A stretch of DNA of 41,338 nucleotides from assembly GCF_015490265.1 (NCBI RefSeq), contig NZ_WFYD01000035.1, positions 1 to 41,338 of the forward strand. The letters run 5' to 3'. Shown one piece after another: positions 1 to 8,113 of the stretch; positions within the stretch are counted from its first letter, which is position 1; each line of letters opens with the position of its first letter. The notes under the pieces were generated by a model that had not been told where the DNA came from, did no database searches, and saw only the letters and a program-made list of their open reading frames with translations. Source of the stretch: Sulfurivirga sp. Lineage in GTDB: Bacteria > Pseudomonadota > Gammaproteobacteria > Thiomicrospirales > Thiomicrospiraceae. Made by a program: the position numbers and the translations under genes.

Positions 1-572
1 AGTCATCCGAATATGACTGGCGTTTCGCCGCCTTCATCCTCGCCTGCGGTGTGCCGGGGGTCATCACCGGCGCGCTGGTGATCCTCTCCATTCCCGACCG
101 CATCTCGCAGCTGGCGCTGGGCGTGCTGACCCTGGGGCTGGGGCTCTACTCCGCCTTCAAGCCGCAGCTGGGGCTGGAGAGCGCTCCGCGCAACCGCCAT
201 GCACGGGGCATGCTGATCGGCGGATTGGTGCTGTGGGCCATCGGTGCGCTCAATGGCTCGCTGACCTCCGGAACCGGTCTGTTCGTCACCCTGTGGCTGG
301 TGCGCTGGTTTGGGCTGGACTACAGGACGGCCGTCAGCTACACGCTCATTCTGGTGGGGATCGTGTGGAATGGTACAGGCGCATTGACATTGGGGTTGCA
401 GGGCGCGATCCGTTGGGACTGGCTGCCGGCGTTGATCGCCGGCTCGCTGCTGGGCGGCTATCTGGGCGCGCATCTGTCTATCGTACGCGGCAACCGGCTG
501 GTCAAGCAGGCGTTCGAGGTGATGACCGTGCTGGTGGGGCTGGCGCTGATGCTGCGCTCAGTGGCAGCCTGA
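1..572 (+). CDS. TSUP (TauE/SafE-type) membrane transporter, C-terminal part
   Basis: The gene enters from the left edge; the open frame starts at base 3 and gives 189 residues to a TGA at 570-572. The protein is a string of hydrophobic segments, including a Gly/Leu-rich pair around LVLWAIGALNGSLTSGTG, the kind of repeat seen in the TSUP (DUF81) family. These inner-membrane proteins export small anions such as sulfite, sulfoacetate or thiosulfate. The substrate cannot be read here. Whole members are about 240-270 residues, so roughly a quarter to a third is missing. The 3' end overlaps the end of the convergent msrA by 15 bp, leaving no room for a terminator between them. Confidence 0.8.
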   Translation, partial: SSEYDWRFAAFILACGVPGVITGALVILSIPDRISQLALGVLTLGLGLYSAFKPQLGLESAPRNRHARGMLIGGLVLWAIGALNGSLTSGTGLFVTLWLVRWFGLDYRTAVSYTLILVGIVWNGTGALTLGLQGAIRWDWLPALIAGSLLGGYLGAHLSIVRGNRLVKQAFEVMTVLVGLALMLRSVAA

Positions 573-1037
573 GGTGATGCCCCGGCGGGCGAAGTATTTC
601 TGGTGATAGTCTTCCGCCGGCCAGAAGGTATGGCGTGCGGCATCATCGATCTGGGTGACGATGGCGCGAGAAAAGTGGGGCGTCCAGCGGGTGATGGCCT
701 GTTCCGCCAGCATGCGCTGCACCGGCGAGGTGGTGAAAATGGCGCTGCGGTACTGGGTGCCCACATCCGGCCCCTGCCGGTTCAGCTGGGTGGGGTCGTG
801 CATCTGGAAGAAGAGATCCAGCAGGCGCGTGTAGTCCACTTCCGTGGGATCGAACACCACCCTGACCGTTTCCGCATGGCCGGTGGTGCCGGTGCACACC
901 TGTTCATAGGTGGGGTGATCCACATGGCCGCCCATGTAGCCAACGGTGGTTTCCAGCACACCGGGCGTCTGGTCAAAGCGCAATTGCACGCCCCAGAAGC
1001 AGCCGGCGGCAAAGTAGGCGGTTTCGGTCCGTGTCAT
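558..1037 (-). CDS. msrA: Peptide methionine-S-sulfoxide reductase MsrA
   Basis: MsrA reduces methionine-S-sulfoxide in proteins and free amino acid, repairing oxidative damage in the cytoplasm with thioredoxin as donor. The 159-residue protein has the catalytic motif GCFWG near the N-terminus, then the conserved YMGG, HAE and DPT stretches and a C-terminal SGCH with a possible resolving cysteine. The start ATG at 1037 lies 4 bases after the nnr stop, giving a product that begins MTRTETAYFAAGCFWG; upstream in-frame codons would only add residues encoded inside nnr. It is the last gene of uppP-nnr-msrA, and its end overlaps the TSUP gene by 15 bp. Slightly short for the family but all core motifs are present. 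Confidence 0.95.
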   Translation of the reverse strand: MTRTETAYFAAGCFWGVQLRFDQTPGVLETTVGYMGGHVDHPTYEQVCTGTTGHAETVRVVFDPTEVDYTRLLDLFFQMHDPTQLNRQGPDVGTQYRSAIFTTSPVQRMLAEQAITRWTPHFSRAIVTQIDDAARHTFWPAEDYHQKYFARRGITSGCH

Positions 1038-1041
1038 GGCG

Positions 1042-2481
1042 CTATCCCGGCAGGTGTTGAATGAACGGCAAAAGCTGGGTCGGATCCAGCCCCAGCCGGC
1101 CATGCCGCGCGGTGGCCAGATCGCCGGCGGCGGCGTGCAGGCAGACGCCGCTGCGGGCGGCGTCGGCGGGTGACAGGCCCTGCGCCAGCAGTGCGGTGAT
1201 CACGCCGGTGAGCACATCGCCCATGCCGGCGGTGGCCATGCCCGCATTGCCCGCGCCGCAGATGTAGGTATCCGTGCCATCGTCAATGACTGTTCCGGCC
1301 CCTTTGAGGACAATAACCCCGCCGAAACGCCGTTGCAGCGTGCGGGCCGTGCTCAGACGGTCGCCCTGTACCTGGGCGGCGGTGGTGCCCAGCAGACGGG
1401 CCGCTTCGCCCGGATGGGGTGTCAGAATCCAGTTGTCGCTGCGCGAAGGCGTGTCGGCCAGCAGCGTCAGGGCATCGGCATCCAGCACTCGGGGGCCGTC
1501 CCAGTGGAGCACCTGCCGGAACAGTTTTCGGCTCCAGTCGCTGCGGCCCAGTCCGGGGCCGATGCCGACCGCATCCGCCTGATCCAGCGGCAGGCTGTCC
1601 GCCCCGTGCAGCAGCAGGGCCGGCTGGCGCGCCAACAGCAGGGCATGGTGCGCCGCGTCCGAGACCACGCGCACGTAGCCTGCGCCTGCGCGCATGGCCC
1701 CTTCCGCCGCCAGCGTGATGGCGCCCGGGTAGTCCGGTGCGCCGCCGATGAGCAGCGCCGTGCCCGCCGTTCCCTTGTGGGCGAAGGCGGGCCGTGCGGG
1801 GCGGGGGCAGTCACGCCAGTCCGTCAGGTAGGCCCGGGGCGGGCAGGTGGCGTAGATGTCCGCCGGTACGCCGAGATCATGGAAGTGAATCTGCCCGCAC
1901 AGTTCGCGGCCCGCCTCCATGTGCAGGCCCATCTTGTGGCCGATGAAGGTGGCGGTATGGGCCGCCTTGACCGCCACGCCCAGCACCTGCCCGCTGTCGG
2001 CATGCAGGCCGGAAGGGACATCCAGCGCCAGCACCGGGGTGGCGCTGGCGTTGATGGCCTGGATGGCCTCGGCGTAGTCGCCTTCAATGGGGCGGTCCAG
2101 CCCGGTGCCGAACAGGGCGTCCACGATCACGTCCGCCTCATTCAGCAGGCCAGCATCGAAGGGCAGGCCGCCCAGCCCCAGATCGGACAGTTCATGCAGC
2201 ATGGTGAGCGCATCGCCGCGGATGCGGCTGACCTGCCCCAGCTGCATGATGTGCACTTCCAGCCCGGCCAGATGGGCATACTGCGCCAGGGCAAAGCCGT
2301 CACCGCCGTTGTTGCCGGTGCCGCACACTACCACGACCTTGCGTGCGTGGGGAAACTGCCTCCGCAGCACCTCAAAGGCGAAGAAGGCGGCCCGTTTCAT
2401 CAGCAGCACGCCGGGCAGGCCTTGCTCCATGGCGAGGCGGTCGAGGGTGCGGCTCTGTTCGGCGGTGTAGAGCGGGGTCAT
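1042..2481 (-). CDS. nnr: Bifunctional NAD(P)H-hydrate epimerase / ADP-dependent dehydratase
   Basis: Repairs NAD(P)H damaged by hydration: the N-terminal YjeF domain (about residues 1-210) epimerises R- and S-NAD(P)HX, and the C-terminal ribokinase-like domain (about 225-479) dehydrates S-NAD(P)HX using ADP. Visible motifs are [10 protein letters not shown] in the epimerase half and [17 protein letters not shown] and [15 protein letters not shown] in the dehydratase half. The 479-residue length fits the fused YjeF form. The ATG at 2481 overlaps the uppP TGA (ATGA), implying translational coupling. It is the middle gene of uppP-nnr-msrA. Confidence 0.93.
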   Translation of the reverse strand: MTPLYTAEQSRTLDRLAMEQGLPGVLLMKRAAFFAFEVLRRQFPHARKVVVVCGTGNNGGDGFALAQYAHLAGLEVHIMQLGQVSRIRGDALTMLHELSDLGLGGLPFDAGLLNEADVIVDALFGTGLDRPIEGDYAEAIQAINASATPVLALDVPSGLHADSGQVLGVAVKAAHTATFIGHKMGLHMEAGRELCGQIHFHDLGVPADIYATCPPRAYLTDWRDCPRPARPAFAHKGTAGTALLIGGAPDYPGAITLAAEGAMRAGAGYVRVVSDAAHHALLLARQPALLLHGADSLPLDQADAVGIGPGLGRSDWSRKLFRQVLHWDGPRVLDADALTLLADTPSRSDNWILTPHPGEAARLLGTTAAQVQGDRLSTARTLQRRFGGVIVLKGAGTVIDDGTDTYICGAGNAGMATAGMGDVLTGVITALLAQGLSPADAARSGVCLHAAAGDLATARHGRLGLDPTQLLPFIQHLPG

Positions 2482-3245
2482 CGGTAGAGCACCAGCAGCA
2501 GGAGGCCGAACAGGATGCGATACCAGCCGAAGGCGCGGAAGGTGAAGCATTCAAGGAAGGTGAGAAACAGCTTCATGGTCAGCCATGCCACCACGAAGGC
2601 GACCACGAACCCCACCGCCAGCGGGGCAAAGCCGGTGGCGGCGAAGTCCTCATAGTGGCGCAGGAAATCGAAGCCGGAGGCCGCCGCCAGCACCGGCAGC
2701 GCCAGCAGGAAGGAGAACTCCGCCGCCGTCTTGCGGTCCAGCCCCACCGCCAGCGCGCCAATGATGGACGCCCCCGCGCGGCTGGTGCCCGGAATCAGCG
2801 CGAAGGCCTGAGCGATGCCGATCCAGAAAGCCTGTCGCAGGCTCACCTGCTCGATGTCCCGCGTGCGGTGGGTGCCTTCGGTGTAGAGCGCCTCGGCAAT
2901 CAGGAAGATGACCCCGCCGATGATGAACATCCACGCCACCACGGTGACGGAAAACAGTTCTTTAATCTGGTGATGAAACACCAGCCCCAAAAGCCCGATG
3001 GGCACGAAGGCCACGGCAATCTTGATCCACAGCGGCAGGTGCGCCGGGGAAAACTTGTCGCGATAATGGCTGATGACCGCCAGAATGGCGGCCAGCTGGA
3101 TGATGACTTCGAATGCCTTGTTGTCGGCGTTCTGGGGCAGACCAAGCCAGTCGGCCACCACGATCAGATGACCGGTGGAGGAGATGGGCAGGAATTCCGT
3201 CAGCCCTTCGATGAGGCCCAGAATAGCGGCTTGAATGAGATCCAT
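2478..3245 (-). CDS. uppP: Undecaprenyl-diphosphatase UppP (BacA family)
   Basis: Integral inner-membrane enzyme that dephosphorylates undecaprenyl pyrophosphate, recycling the lipid carrier for peptidoglycan and other envelope polymers; overexpression of the family gives bacitracin resistance. The 255-residue protein shows the N-terminal motif [15 protein letters not shown] with its two glutamates, the PGTSRAG motif (usually PGxSRS) and several hydrophobic helices. The start at 3245 is set by an AAGGAG ribosome-binding site 6 bases upstream and by the usual [10 protein letters not shown] beginning. A good sigma-70-like promoter lies at 3271-3299. It leads the uppP-nnr-msrA operon. Confidence 0.95.
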   Translation of the reverse strand: MDLIQAAILGLIEGLTEFLPISSTGHLIVVADWLGLPQNADNKAFEVIIQLAAILAVISHYRDKFSPAHLPLWIKIAVAFVPIGLLGLVFHHQIKELFSVTVVAWMFIIGGVIFLIAEALYTEGTHRTRDIEQVSLRQAFWIGIAQAFALIPGTSRAGASIIGALAVGLDRKTAAEFSFLLALPVLAAASGFDFLRHYEDFAATGFAPLAVGFVVAFVVAWLTMKLFLTFLECFTFRAFGWYRILFGLLLLVLYR

Positions 3246-3270
3246 GTCACACTCCTTGGCGAATGACAGG

Positions 3271-3299
3271 ATTATGGCAGGGGTCCGGGTCCATGACAA
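3271..3299 (-). promoter_or_regulatory. Putative sigma-70 promoter of uppP-nnr-msrA
   Basis: On the minus strand TTGTCA (3294-3299) and CATAAT (3271-3276) are 17 bp apart, and the CATAAT lies about 26 bp before the uppP start codon. The match and spacing are close to the sigma-70 consensus. The promoter lies in the 68-bp divergent gap shared with merA, so it may interfere with merA transcription. Confidence 0.6.
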
Positions 3300-3313
3300 T
3301 TGGAGGAAAGCAC

Positions 3314-4744
3314 ATGAGCAGCTGTTGCAGTGGAGCGGCCTGTCGGGCTGATGAAAAGACTGTCGTGATCATCGGCAGCGGGTCGGCCGCCTTTGCCGCC
3401 GCCATCGAACTGGCCGAGGCGGGCCGGCAGGTGGTGATGGTGGAGCGCAGTCCCATTATCGGCGGCACCTGCGTCAATGTGGGCTGCGTGCCTTCCAAGA
3501 TCATGATCCGCCAGGCGGAGGTGGCTCATTTGCAGGCTCAGCCCCCCTTTGCCTCCATCACCGCCTGTGCCTCCCAGGTCGATCATGCAGCCCGGGTGGG
3601 TGAACTGCGGGCGAAGGTGGAGGCCCTGCGGGAGCAGAAATACCACCACATGCTGGAGATCTATCCGCAGATCAGCCTCAGACAGGGTGAGGCGCGGCTG
3701 AGGGACGCCCACACTGTGGAGATCGATGGGCCGGAAGGACGAGAGACGGTCAATGCCGGCCATATCCTCATCGCCACTGGCTCCCGTCCCCATGTGCCGG
3801 ATCTTCCGGGCTTGAATGAGACCCCTTTCTGGACCTCCACCGAACTGCTGTTTGCCGAAGAGCCACCTGAACATCTGCTGGTGCTGGGGGCGGGCGTGGT
3901 GGCACTGGAGCTGGCTCAGGCTGCCGCTCGGCTGGGCAGCCGGGTCACACTCATCGCCCGCAGGCGGCTGCTGTCACACCTGCCGCCTGAGGTGGACGAA
4001 ACCTTGCGTGCCGCATTGGCGGAGGAGGGCATCGAGGTGATCACCGGTTCGCCGCGGCGGGTCGATTACGCCGCCGGTCATTTCACTGTTGAGATGGAAA
4101 GTCATCAGCTCATTGGCGACCGCCTGCTGGTGGCCACGGGGCGGGTGGCCAATACCGACGGTCTCAATCTGGCGGAAGGAGGTGTGCGAACGGATGAACA
4201 TGGTGCCATTGAGGTGAATGAACACATGCAGACCAACGTGCCCGGCATCTACGCCGCCGGTGACTGCACCACCCTGCCACGCTTCGTCTATGTAGCCGCG
4301 GCAGGTGGCAAGACCGCCGCGCGCCATATGCTGGGCGACTGCTGCGCCCGGCAGGATCTCGCCGTGCTGCCACAGGTGGTGTTCACCGACCCGCAGGTGG
4401 CCACGGTAGGGCTGACGGTGGAGCAGGCGGCCGCGCAGGGCATTGAGGCGGACAGCCGCCGGCTGCCGCTGGAGCAGATGCCCCGTGCTCAGGCCCAAGG
4501 CAGCCGTCACGGTTTCGTGCAGCTGGTGGCCGAGCGGGGCGGCGGTCGGCTGCTGGGGGCGCAGATTGTCGCCCCGCAGGCGGGCGAGATGATTGAAGCG
4601 GCGGCGCTGGCATTGCGGGCAGGCATGACGGTGCGCGATCTGGCCGGTGAACTGATGCCTTATCTCACCTGGGCGGAAGGGCTGAAGCTGTGCGCCCAGA
4701 CCTTCTTCAAGGATGTCAGCCGCCTGTCCTGCTGCGCTGGATGA
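3314..4744 (+). CDS. merA: Mercuric reductase MerA (short form without HMA domain)
   Basis: Cytoplasmic FAD flavoenzyme reducing Hg(II) to volatile Hg(0) with NADPH. The 476-residue protein has the FAD fold [10 protein letters not shown] at residues 21-30, the redox disulfide [12 protein letters not shown] (C53, C58), a second nucleotide fold near [12 protein letters not shown], and the MerA hallmark C-terminal Cys pair C473-C474 in LSCCAG, which separates it from dihydrolipoamide dehydrogenase. It lacks the N-terminal heavy-metal-associated domain; only a short CCSGAAC segment could bind metal. ATG 3314 follows a GGAGGAAAG ribosome-binding site. No merR, merT, merP or MerR-type dyad is nearby, so it is probably not mercury-induced from this site. 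The stop codon touches the hairpin of repeat copy A. Confidence 0.9.
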   Translation: MSSCCSGAACRADEKTVVIIGSGSAAFAAAIELAEAGRQVVMVERSPIIGGTCVNVGCVPSKIMIRQAEVAHLQAQPPFASITACASQVDHAARVGELRAKVEALREQKYHHMLEIYPQISLRQGEARLRDAHTVEIDGPEGRETVNAGHILIATGSRPHVPDLPGLNETPFWTSTELLFAEEPPEHLLVLGAGVVALELAQAAARLGSRVTLIARRRLLSHLPPEVDETLRAALAEEGIEVITGSPRRVDYAAGHFTVEMESHQLIGDRLLVATGRVANTDGLNLAEGGVRTDEHGAIEVNEHMQTNVPGIYAAGDCTTLPRFVYVAAAGGKTAARHMLGDCCARQDLAVLPQVVFTDPQVATVGLTVEQAAAQGIEADSRRLPLEQMPRAQAQGSRHGFVQLVAERGGGRLLGAQIVAPQAGEMIEAAALALRAGMTVRDLAGELMPYLTWAEGLKLCAQTFFKDVSRLSCCAG

Positions 4745-4845
4745 TGGGGTCTCCCCCATTTTTGCAGAGTCGGGTTTTCGGCCGCACTGGCAGCAGCTGA
4801 AAATGGCAGGGAAAAAGCCGAAAAACAGCCATTACAAGCCGATCG
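4745..4845 (+). repeat. Structured intergenic repeat, copy A (type 1)
   Basis: First unit of a tandem pair. Hairpin I is ATGGGG-TCTC-CCCCAT (4744-4759) followed by TTTT, an intrinsic-terminator shape directly after the merA stop. The type-1 box TTTTTGCAGAGTCG follows at 4759-4772. Hairpin II pairs 4775-4785 (TTTTCGGCCGC) with 4793-4803 (GCAGCTGAAAA) with one mismatch and one G-T. A possible hairpin III pairs AATGGC (4802-4807) with GCCATT (4828-4833). The GGGG of copy B begins 103 bp after that of copy A. Confidence 0.75.
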
Positions 4846-4910
4846 AATGGGGTCTCCCCCATTTTTACTGGATCAATTTCCAGCCGCGCTTCAAGTGGCC
4901 GAGAAAAACC
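4846..4910 (+). repeat. Structured intergenic repeat, copy B (type 2)
   Basis: Second unit of the tandem pair. Hairpin I is AATGGGG-TCTC-CCCCATT (4846-4863), the longest regular version in the family, followed by TTT. The type-2 box ATTTTTACTGGATC follows. Hairpin II has an inner stem GCCGC (4883-4887) with GTGGC (4895-4899) and an outer TTTC/GAAA. Its right end runs into the probable promoter of the copper operon at 4911-4939. Confidence 0.7.
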
Positions 4911-4939
4911 TTGCAAAACGGTGCCTGCGGCGTTATAAA
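4911..4939 (+). promoter_or_regulatory. Putative promoter of the copper-resistance operon
   Basis: TTGCAA (4911-4916) and TATAAA (4934-4939) are separated by exactly 17 bp and point at the copL-like gene, giving an expected leader of about 43 nt. The 17-bp spacer and lack of a strong dyad argue against a MerR/CueR-type promoter, which normally has a 19-20 bp spacer. Confidence 0.55.
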
Positions 4940-4989
4940 CAGGGTGAGGCCGCTGAAAAGCGCCGAATTTCCACGGACACGGTGTTGCC

Positions 4990-5343
4990 ATGCGCAAGTT
5001 TCTGATTCTTCTGCTGCTCTCTCTGCTGCCCTTTGTGGCCGGGGCGGGGGAGCAGGTGCGCGCAGTATCCAATGCAACACCGGCGCATGCTGCCATGCAG
5101 ATGGGCAAGGCTGCCCATGACATGGCCTGCTGTGACGGCCATACCACGCAGTGCGCTACCCATGACTGTGATCAGGGGTGTGACGCCAGCTGCTTTCTCA
5201 CCCACTGCACTTCCAGCGCGCACGTCATCATGCCGATGGCTATGGCCGTGCCTGAGCTGGTGGCCCGGTCCATCGCGCCTGTACTGATCGAATCCTTCCA
5301 TTCCGTTGCCGCCATTCCCGTCACCCCGCCTCCGCGGGTCTGA
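4990..5343 (+). CDS. Small Cys/His/Met-rich exported protein, CopL/CutF-like copper leader
   Basis: 117-residue protein with a signal peptide (MRKFLILLLLSLLPFVAGAG), a metal-binding-looking centre with seven cysteines (C47, C48, C55, C60, C64, C68, C73) among His and Met, and a proline-rich end, IPVTPPPRV. Position directly upstream of copA, size and composition match CopL of Xanthomonas, needed for copper induction of copAB. The Cys motif plus proline-rich C-terminus also match the CutF/CruR type of copper leader ORF, where translation of the small protein controls the next gene. The RNA structure just downstream (5345-5457) supports such a role here; this is inference. Family assignment rests on features, not on a search. 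The ribosome-binding site is weak. Confidence 0.65.
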   Translation: MRKFLILLLLSLLPFVAGAGEQVRAVSNATPAHAAMQMGKAAHDMACCDGHTTQCATHDCDQGCDASCFLTHCTSSAHVIMPMAMAVPELVARSIAPVLIESFHSVAAIPVTPPPRV

Positions 5344-5344
5344 A

Positions 5345-5457
5345 CCTTCCGTTGATTTTCCGCAGGATCAGTGTGTCCGTCTGATGCGCATCCCGTGCGT
5401 CCGACGCATCTGATCCGCACATGAAACCCTCTTGAATCAACCGCATGACGGAAGGAG
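5345..5457 (+). promoter_or_regulatory. Predicted mRNA switch hiding the copA ribosome-binding site
   Basis: CCTTCCG (5345-5351), starting one base after the copL TGA, is the exact complement of CGGAAGG (5449-5455), which includes most of the copA Shine-Dalgarno sequence. The next bases TTGATT (5352-5357) exactly complement AATCAA (5435-5440). Together this gives 13 base pairs with one 8-nt bulge. Inside lie GGATCA/TGATCC (5365-5370 with 5411-5416), GATGCG/CGCATC (5383-5388 with 5405-5410), the perfect palindrome GATGCGCATC (5383-5392) and TGCGTC-C-GACGCA (5396-5408). A ribosome at the copL stop would cover the 5' arm and free the copA start site. Confidence 0.65.
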
Positions 5458-5463
5458 TGCACC

Positions 5464-7383
5464 ATGAAAGACAAGTATCTGTCCCGTCGCCGCTTCATCA
5501 CTGGCGTGGCGACCGGCATCACCGCCAGCGTGCTGGGTATGCGCATTCCCAGTGTGTTCGCCGGAGAAATGACCCACCGCGGCCATCACGGCATGGGCAT
5601 GCGCCCCATGGCCCGCAGCGCCCCGCGCATTCTCAATGGTGAGCATGACATGGGCCCCGCCGACATTCTCACCGGCACCGAGTTCCATCTCACAATCGAC
5701 CGCACACCGGTCAATATCACCGGCAGGAAGGCCTGGGCCACCACCGTCAATGGCCGGATTCCGGGGCCGGTGCTGGTATGGCGCGAAGGGGATGAGGTGA
5801 CGCTGCATGTGACCAATAACCTGGATGAGGACACCTCCATCCACTGGCACGGCATCATCCTGCCCTACGACATGGACGGTGTGCCTGGTGTGAGCTTCCC
5901 GGGCATCAGGCCGGGTGAGACCTTCACCTACCGCTTCAAGGTGCAGCAGAGCGGCACCTACTGGTATCACAGCCATTCCGGCTTTCAGGAGCAGACGGGC
6001 CATTACGGCAGTATCGTCATCCTGCCGAAGGAGCCGGAGCCCATCGACTATGACGTGGACTACGTGATCCAGCTGTCCGACTGGTCGGACGAGGATCCGG
6101 AGACCATCTACGCCCATCTGAAGAAGAAGTCGGACTACTACAACATCAAGGAGCGCACGGTGTTCGACTTCTTCCGCGAAGTGCAGGAGAAGGGCTTTTC
6201 CAAGGCCTGGGCGGATCGGAAGATGTGGAACGAGATGCGCATGTCCGACCGGGATCTGTCGGATGTGACCGGCTATACCTACACCTATCTGATGAACGGC
6301 GCCAGCCCGGCGGCCCATTTCCGCGCCCTGTATCAGCCGGGGCAGAAGGTGCGCCTGCGGGTGATCAACAGCTCCGCCATGACCTTTTTCGACTTCCGCA
6401 TTCCGGGGCTGAAGATGACCGTGGTGGCCGCTGACGGTCAGCTGGTCAAGCCGGTGACGGTGGACGAGTTCCGCATCGGCGTGGCGGAGACCTACGACAT
6501 CGTGGTCGAACCCGGGGATGAAGGCCCCTATCCCATCTTCGCCCAGGCCATCGACCGCACCGGCTATGCGCTGGGGTCGCTGACCACCGATCCGAAACGG
6601 CTGGCCAAGGCCCCGCCCATGGATCCGCTGCCGGTGCTCACCCATGCCGACATGGGCATGGCCATGCACGGCATGAACCACAGCGGCATGGACATGAAGC
6701 AGGGTGGCCACGGCATGGGCGGCATGCGGCACGACGGCATGCAGATGAAACACGACATGCCGGGCATGAAGCATGAGATGGGCGCCATGAAACATGGCAT
6801 GGACATGGGCGATGAAAAGGTCATTCCCATGGACATGAACCCCGAGCTGCCGCAGGCCGATCTGCCCATCAGGAAGGGGCCGCACACCACCATGTGGGTG
6901 CAGAACCCGCAGTACCGGCTGGACGATCCGGGCCCCGGCCTGCGCAACAACGGCCGACGCGTGCTCACCTATGCCGATCTGAAGAACTACTACCCCACTG
7001 CCCACTGGCCTAAGCCGGAGCGGGAGATGGTGCTGCATCTGACCGGCAACATGGAGCGCTACATGTGGTCCATCAACGGCATTCCCTATGAGGAGGCCGA
7101 TCCGCTGGAGTTCATCTACGGCGAGCGGCTGCGGGTGACCTTCATCAACGACACCATGATGAACCACCCCATGCACCTGCACGGCATGTGGTCGGATCTG
7201 GAAACGGGCGATGAGAACCACATTCCGCGCAAGCACACGGTCATCGTCCAGCCCGGCGCCAAGCTTAGCATCCGCGTCAATGTGGATGCGCCCGGCCGCT
7301 GGGTGTTCCACTGCCACCTGCTCTACCACATGGGTGGCATGTTCCGTGAAGTGACCGTGGTCGACATGAAGCGCAAAGCATAA
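5464..7383 (+). CDS. copA: CopA-type periplasmic multicopper oxidase
   Basis: Periplasmic copper-resistance oxidase that binds copper and probably oxidises Cu(I). The 639-residue protein has a twin-arginine signal (SRRRFITGVATG) ending near SVFA. Cupredoxin domain 1 carries HWHG (127-130) and HSHS (169-172); domain 3 carries HPMHLHG (568-574) and the type-1/type-3 site HCHLLYHMGGM (616-626), so all four copper-ligand motifs are intact. A Met/His-rich stretch at about 392-457, full of MGM and MHGM motifs, should store or capture Cu(I). Length and layout match CopA of copABCD systems, not CueO. The start has an AAGGAG site 6 bases upstream that can be hidden by the leader structure. copB follows after 11 bp. 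Confidence 0.95.
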   Translation: MKDKYLSRRRFITGVATGITASVLGMRIPSVFAGEMTHRGHHGMGMRPMARSAPRILNGEHDMGPADILTGTEFHLTIDRTPVNITGRKAWATTVNGRIPGPVLVWREGDEVTLHVTNNLDEDTSIHWHGIILPYDMDGVPGVSFPGIRPGETFTYRFKVQQSGTYWYHSHSGFQEQTGHYGSIVILPKEPEPIDYDVDYVIQLSDWSDEDPETIYAHLKKKSDYYNIKERTVFDFFREVQEKGFSKAWADRKMWNEMRMSDRDLSDVTGYTYTYLMNGASPAAHFRALYQPGQKVRLRVINSSAMTFFDFRIPGLKMTVVAADGQLVKPVTVDEFRIGVAETYDIVVEPGDEGPYPIFAQAIDRTGYALGSLTTDPKRLAKAPPMDPLPVLTHADMGMAMHGMNHSGMDMKQGGHGMGGMRHDGMQMKHDMPGMKHEMGAMKHGMDMGDEKVIPMDMNPELPQADLPIRKGPHTTMWVQNPQYRLDDPGPGLRNNGRRVLTYADLKNYYPTAHWPKPEREMVLHLTGNMERYMWSINGIPYEEADPLEFIYGERLRVTFINDTMMNHPMHLHGMWSDLETGDENHIPRKHTVIVQPGAKLSIRVNVDAPGRWVFHCHLLYHMGGMFREVTVVDMKRKA

Positions 7384-7394
7384 GGAGGTTCATC

Positions 7395-8099
7395 ATGAAA
7401 CGGCATATTCAGGCATTCATCACCGGCGTCACCCTCATGGCCGCATCCCCCGGCAGCTGGGCCATGAAGACGGCTGACCCCTTCCTGGTCAAGTTCATGG
7501 CCGACAAGCTGGAAGTGGCCAATGACGCGGACAACACCAAAAGCTGGGACGTGCAGCTGTGGGCCGGCAAGGACTGGCACAAGCTGTGGCTCTATTCCGA
7601 AGGTGAGTCGGCAAAGGGTCAGACAGCGTCAGAGAACATGCTCGCCTACAGCCATCCCATCGCCCCCTTCTGGGACGCCCAGATCGGCTTTGGTCGGGAC
7701 GAGGCGCCCGGGGCCAGCTACAACTGGGGTGTGGTGGGCGTCAACGGTCTGGCGCCCTACTGGTTCGAGACCCGCGCCCATCTGCTGGTGGGCGAGGATG
7801 GCACCGCAGGGCTGCGGGCCAGTGCTGAGTATGAGGCGCTGCTGACCCAGTTTCTCATCCTCACCCCGGAGGTAGCAGTATCCGCCTACAGCGGCGACAT
7901 TGAAAAGATGGGCATAGGCAGTGGTCTGTCCAGCCTGTCTTTCGGCCTGCGGCTGCGCTATGAGATCCGCCGTGAGTTCGCCCCCTATGTGGGCGTGCAA
8001 TGGTCGCAGACTTACGGCAAAACCGCAGACTTCCGCCGTGCGGAAGGTGAAAAGACGGGCGACACCACCCTTGTGGCCGGTGTGCGCATCTGGTTCTGA
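7395..8099 (+). CDS. copB: CopB-family outer-membrane copper resistance protein
   Basis: The 234-residue protein has a signal peptide (to about GSWA, residue 23) and alternating beta-barrel-like strands ending in a terminal aromatic residue (VRIWF), as expected for an outer-membrane protein. Stretches such as SWDVQLWAGKDWHKLWLYSEGE, SHPIAPFWDAQIGFG and APYWFETRAHLLVGEDG are typical of CopB. Family members usually carry a Met/His-rich N-terminal segment before the barrel; it is absent here, so this CopB is a bare barrel and copper capture may rest on CopA. A strong AAGGAGG ribosome-binding site precedes the ATG. Cotranscription with copA is very likely. Confidence 0.93.
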   Translation: MKRHIQAFITGVTLMAASPGSWAMKTADPFLVKFMADKLEVANDADNTKSWDVQLWAGKDWHKLWLYSEGESAKGQTASENMLAYSHPIAPFWDAQIGFGRDEAPGASYNWGVVGVNGLAPYWFETRAHLLVGEDGTAGLRASAEYEALLTQFLILTPEVAVSAYSGDIEKMGIGSGLSSLSFGLRLRYEIRREFAPYVGVQWSQTYGKTADFRRAEGEKTGDTTLVAGVRIWF

Positions 8100-8113
8100 A
8101 AGGAGGGAATGAC

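Noticed and set aside
3246-3313. MerR-type operator upstream of merA
   Set aside because: No matching dyad with a 19-20 bp spacer was found in the 68-bp gap; the promoter signals seen there point toward uppP.
4911-4939. CueR-type copper promoter
   Set aside because: The spacer is 17 bp and the expected inverted repeat across it is absent.
5437-7329. Long open frame antisense to copA (630 codons, His/Val/Gly-rich)
   Set aside because: It is the mirror of a Met/His-rich GC-rich gene, has no domain-like pattern, and the sense frame encodes a complete CopA with all copper ligands. Similar long antisense frames over the RND pump, TolC-like, topA and NtrY genes were rejected for the same reason.
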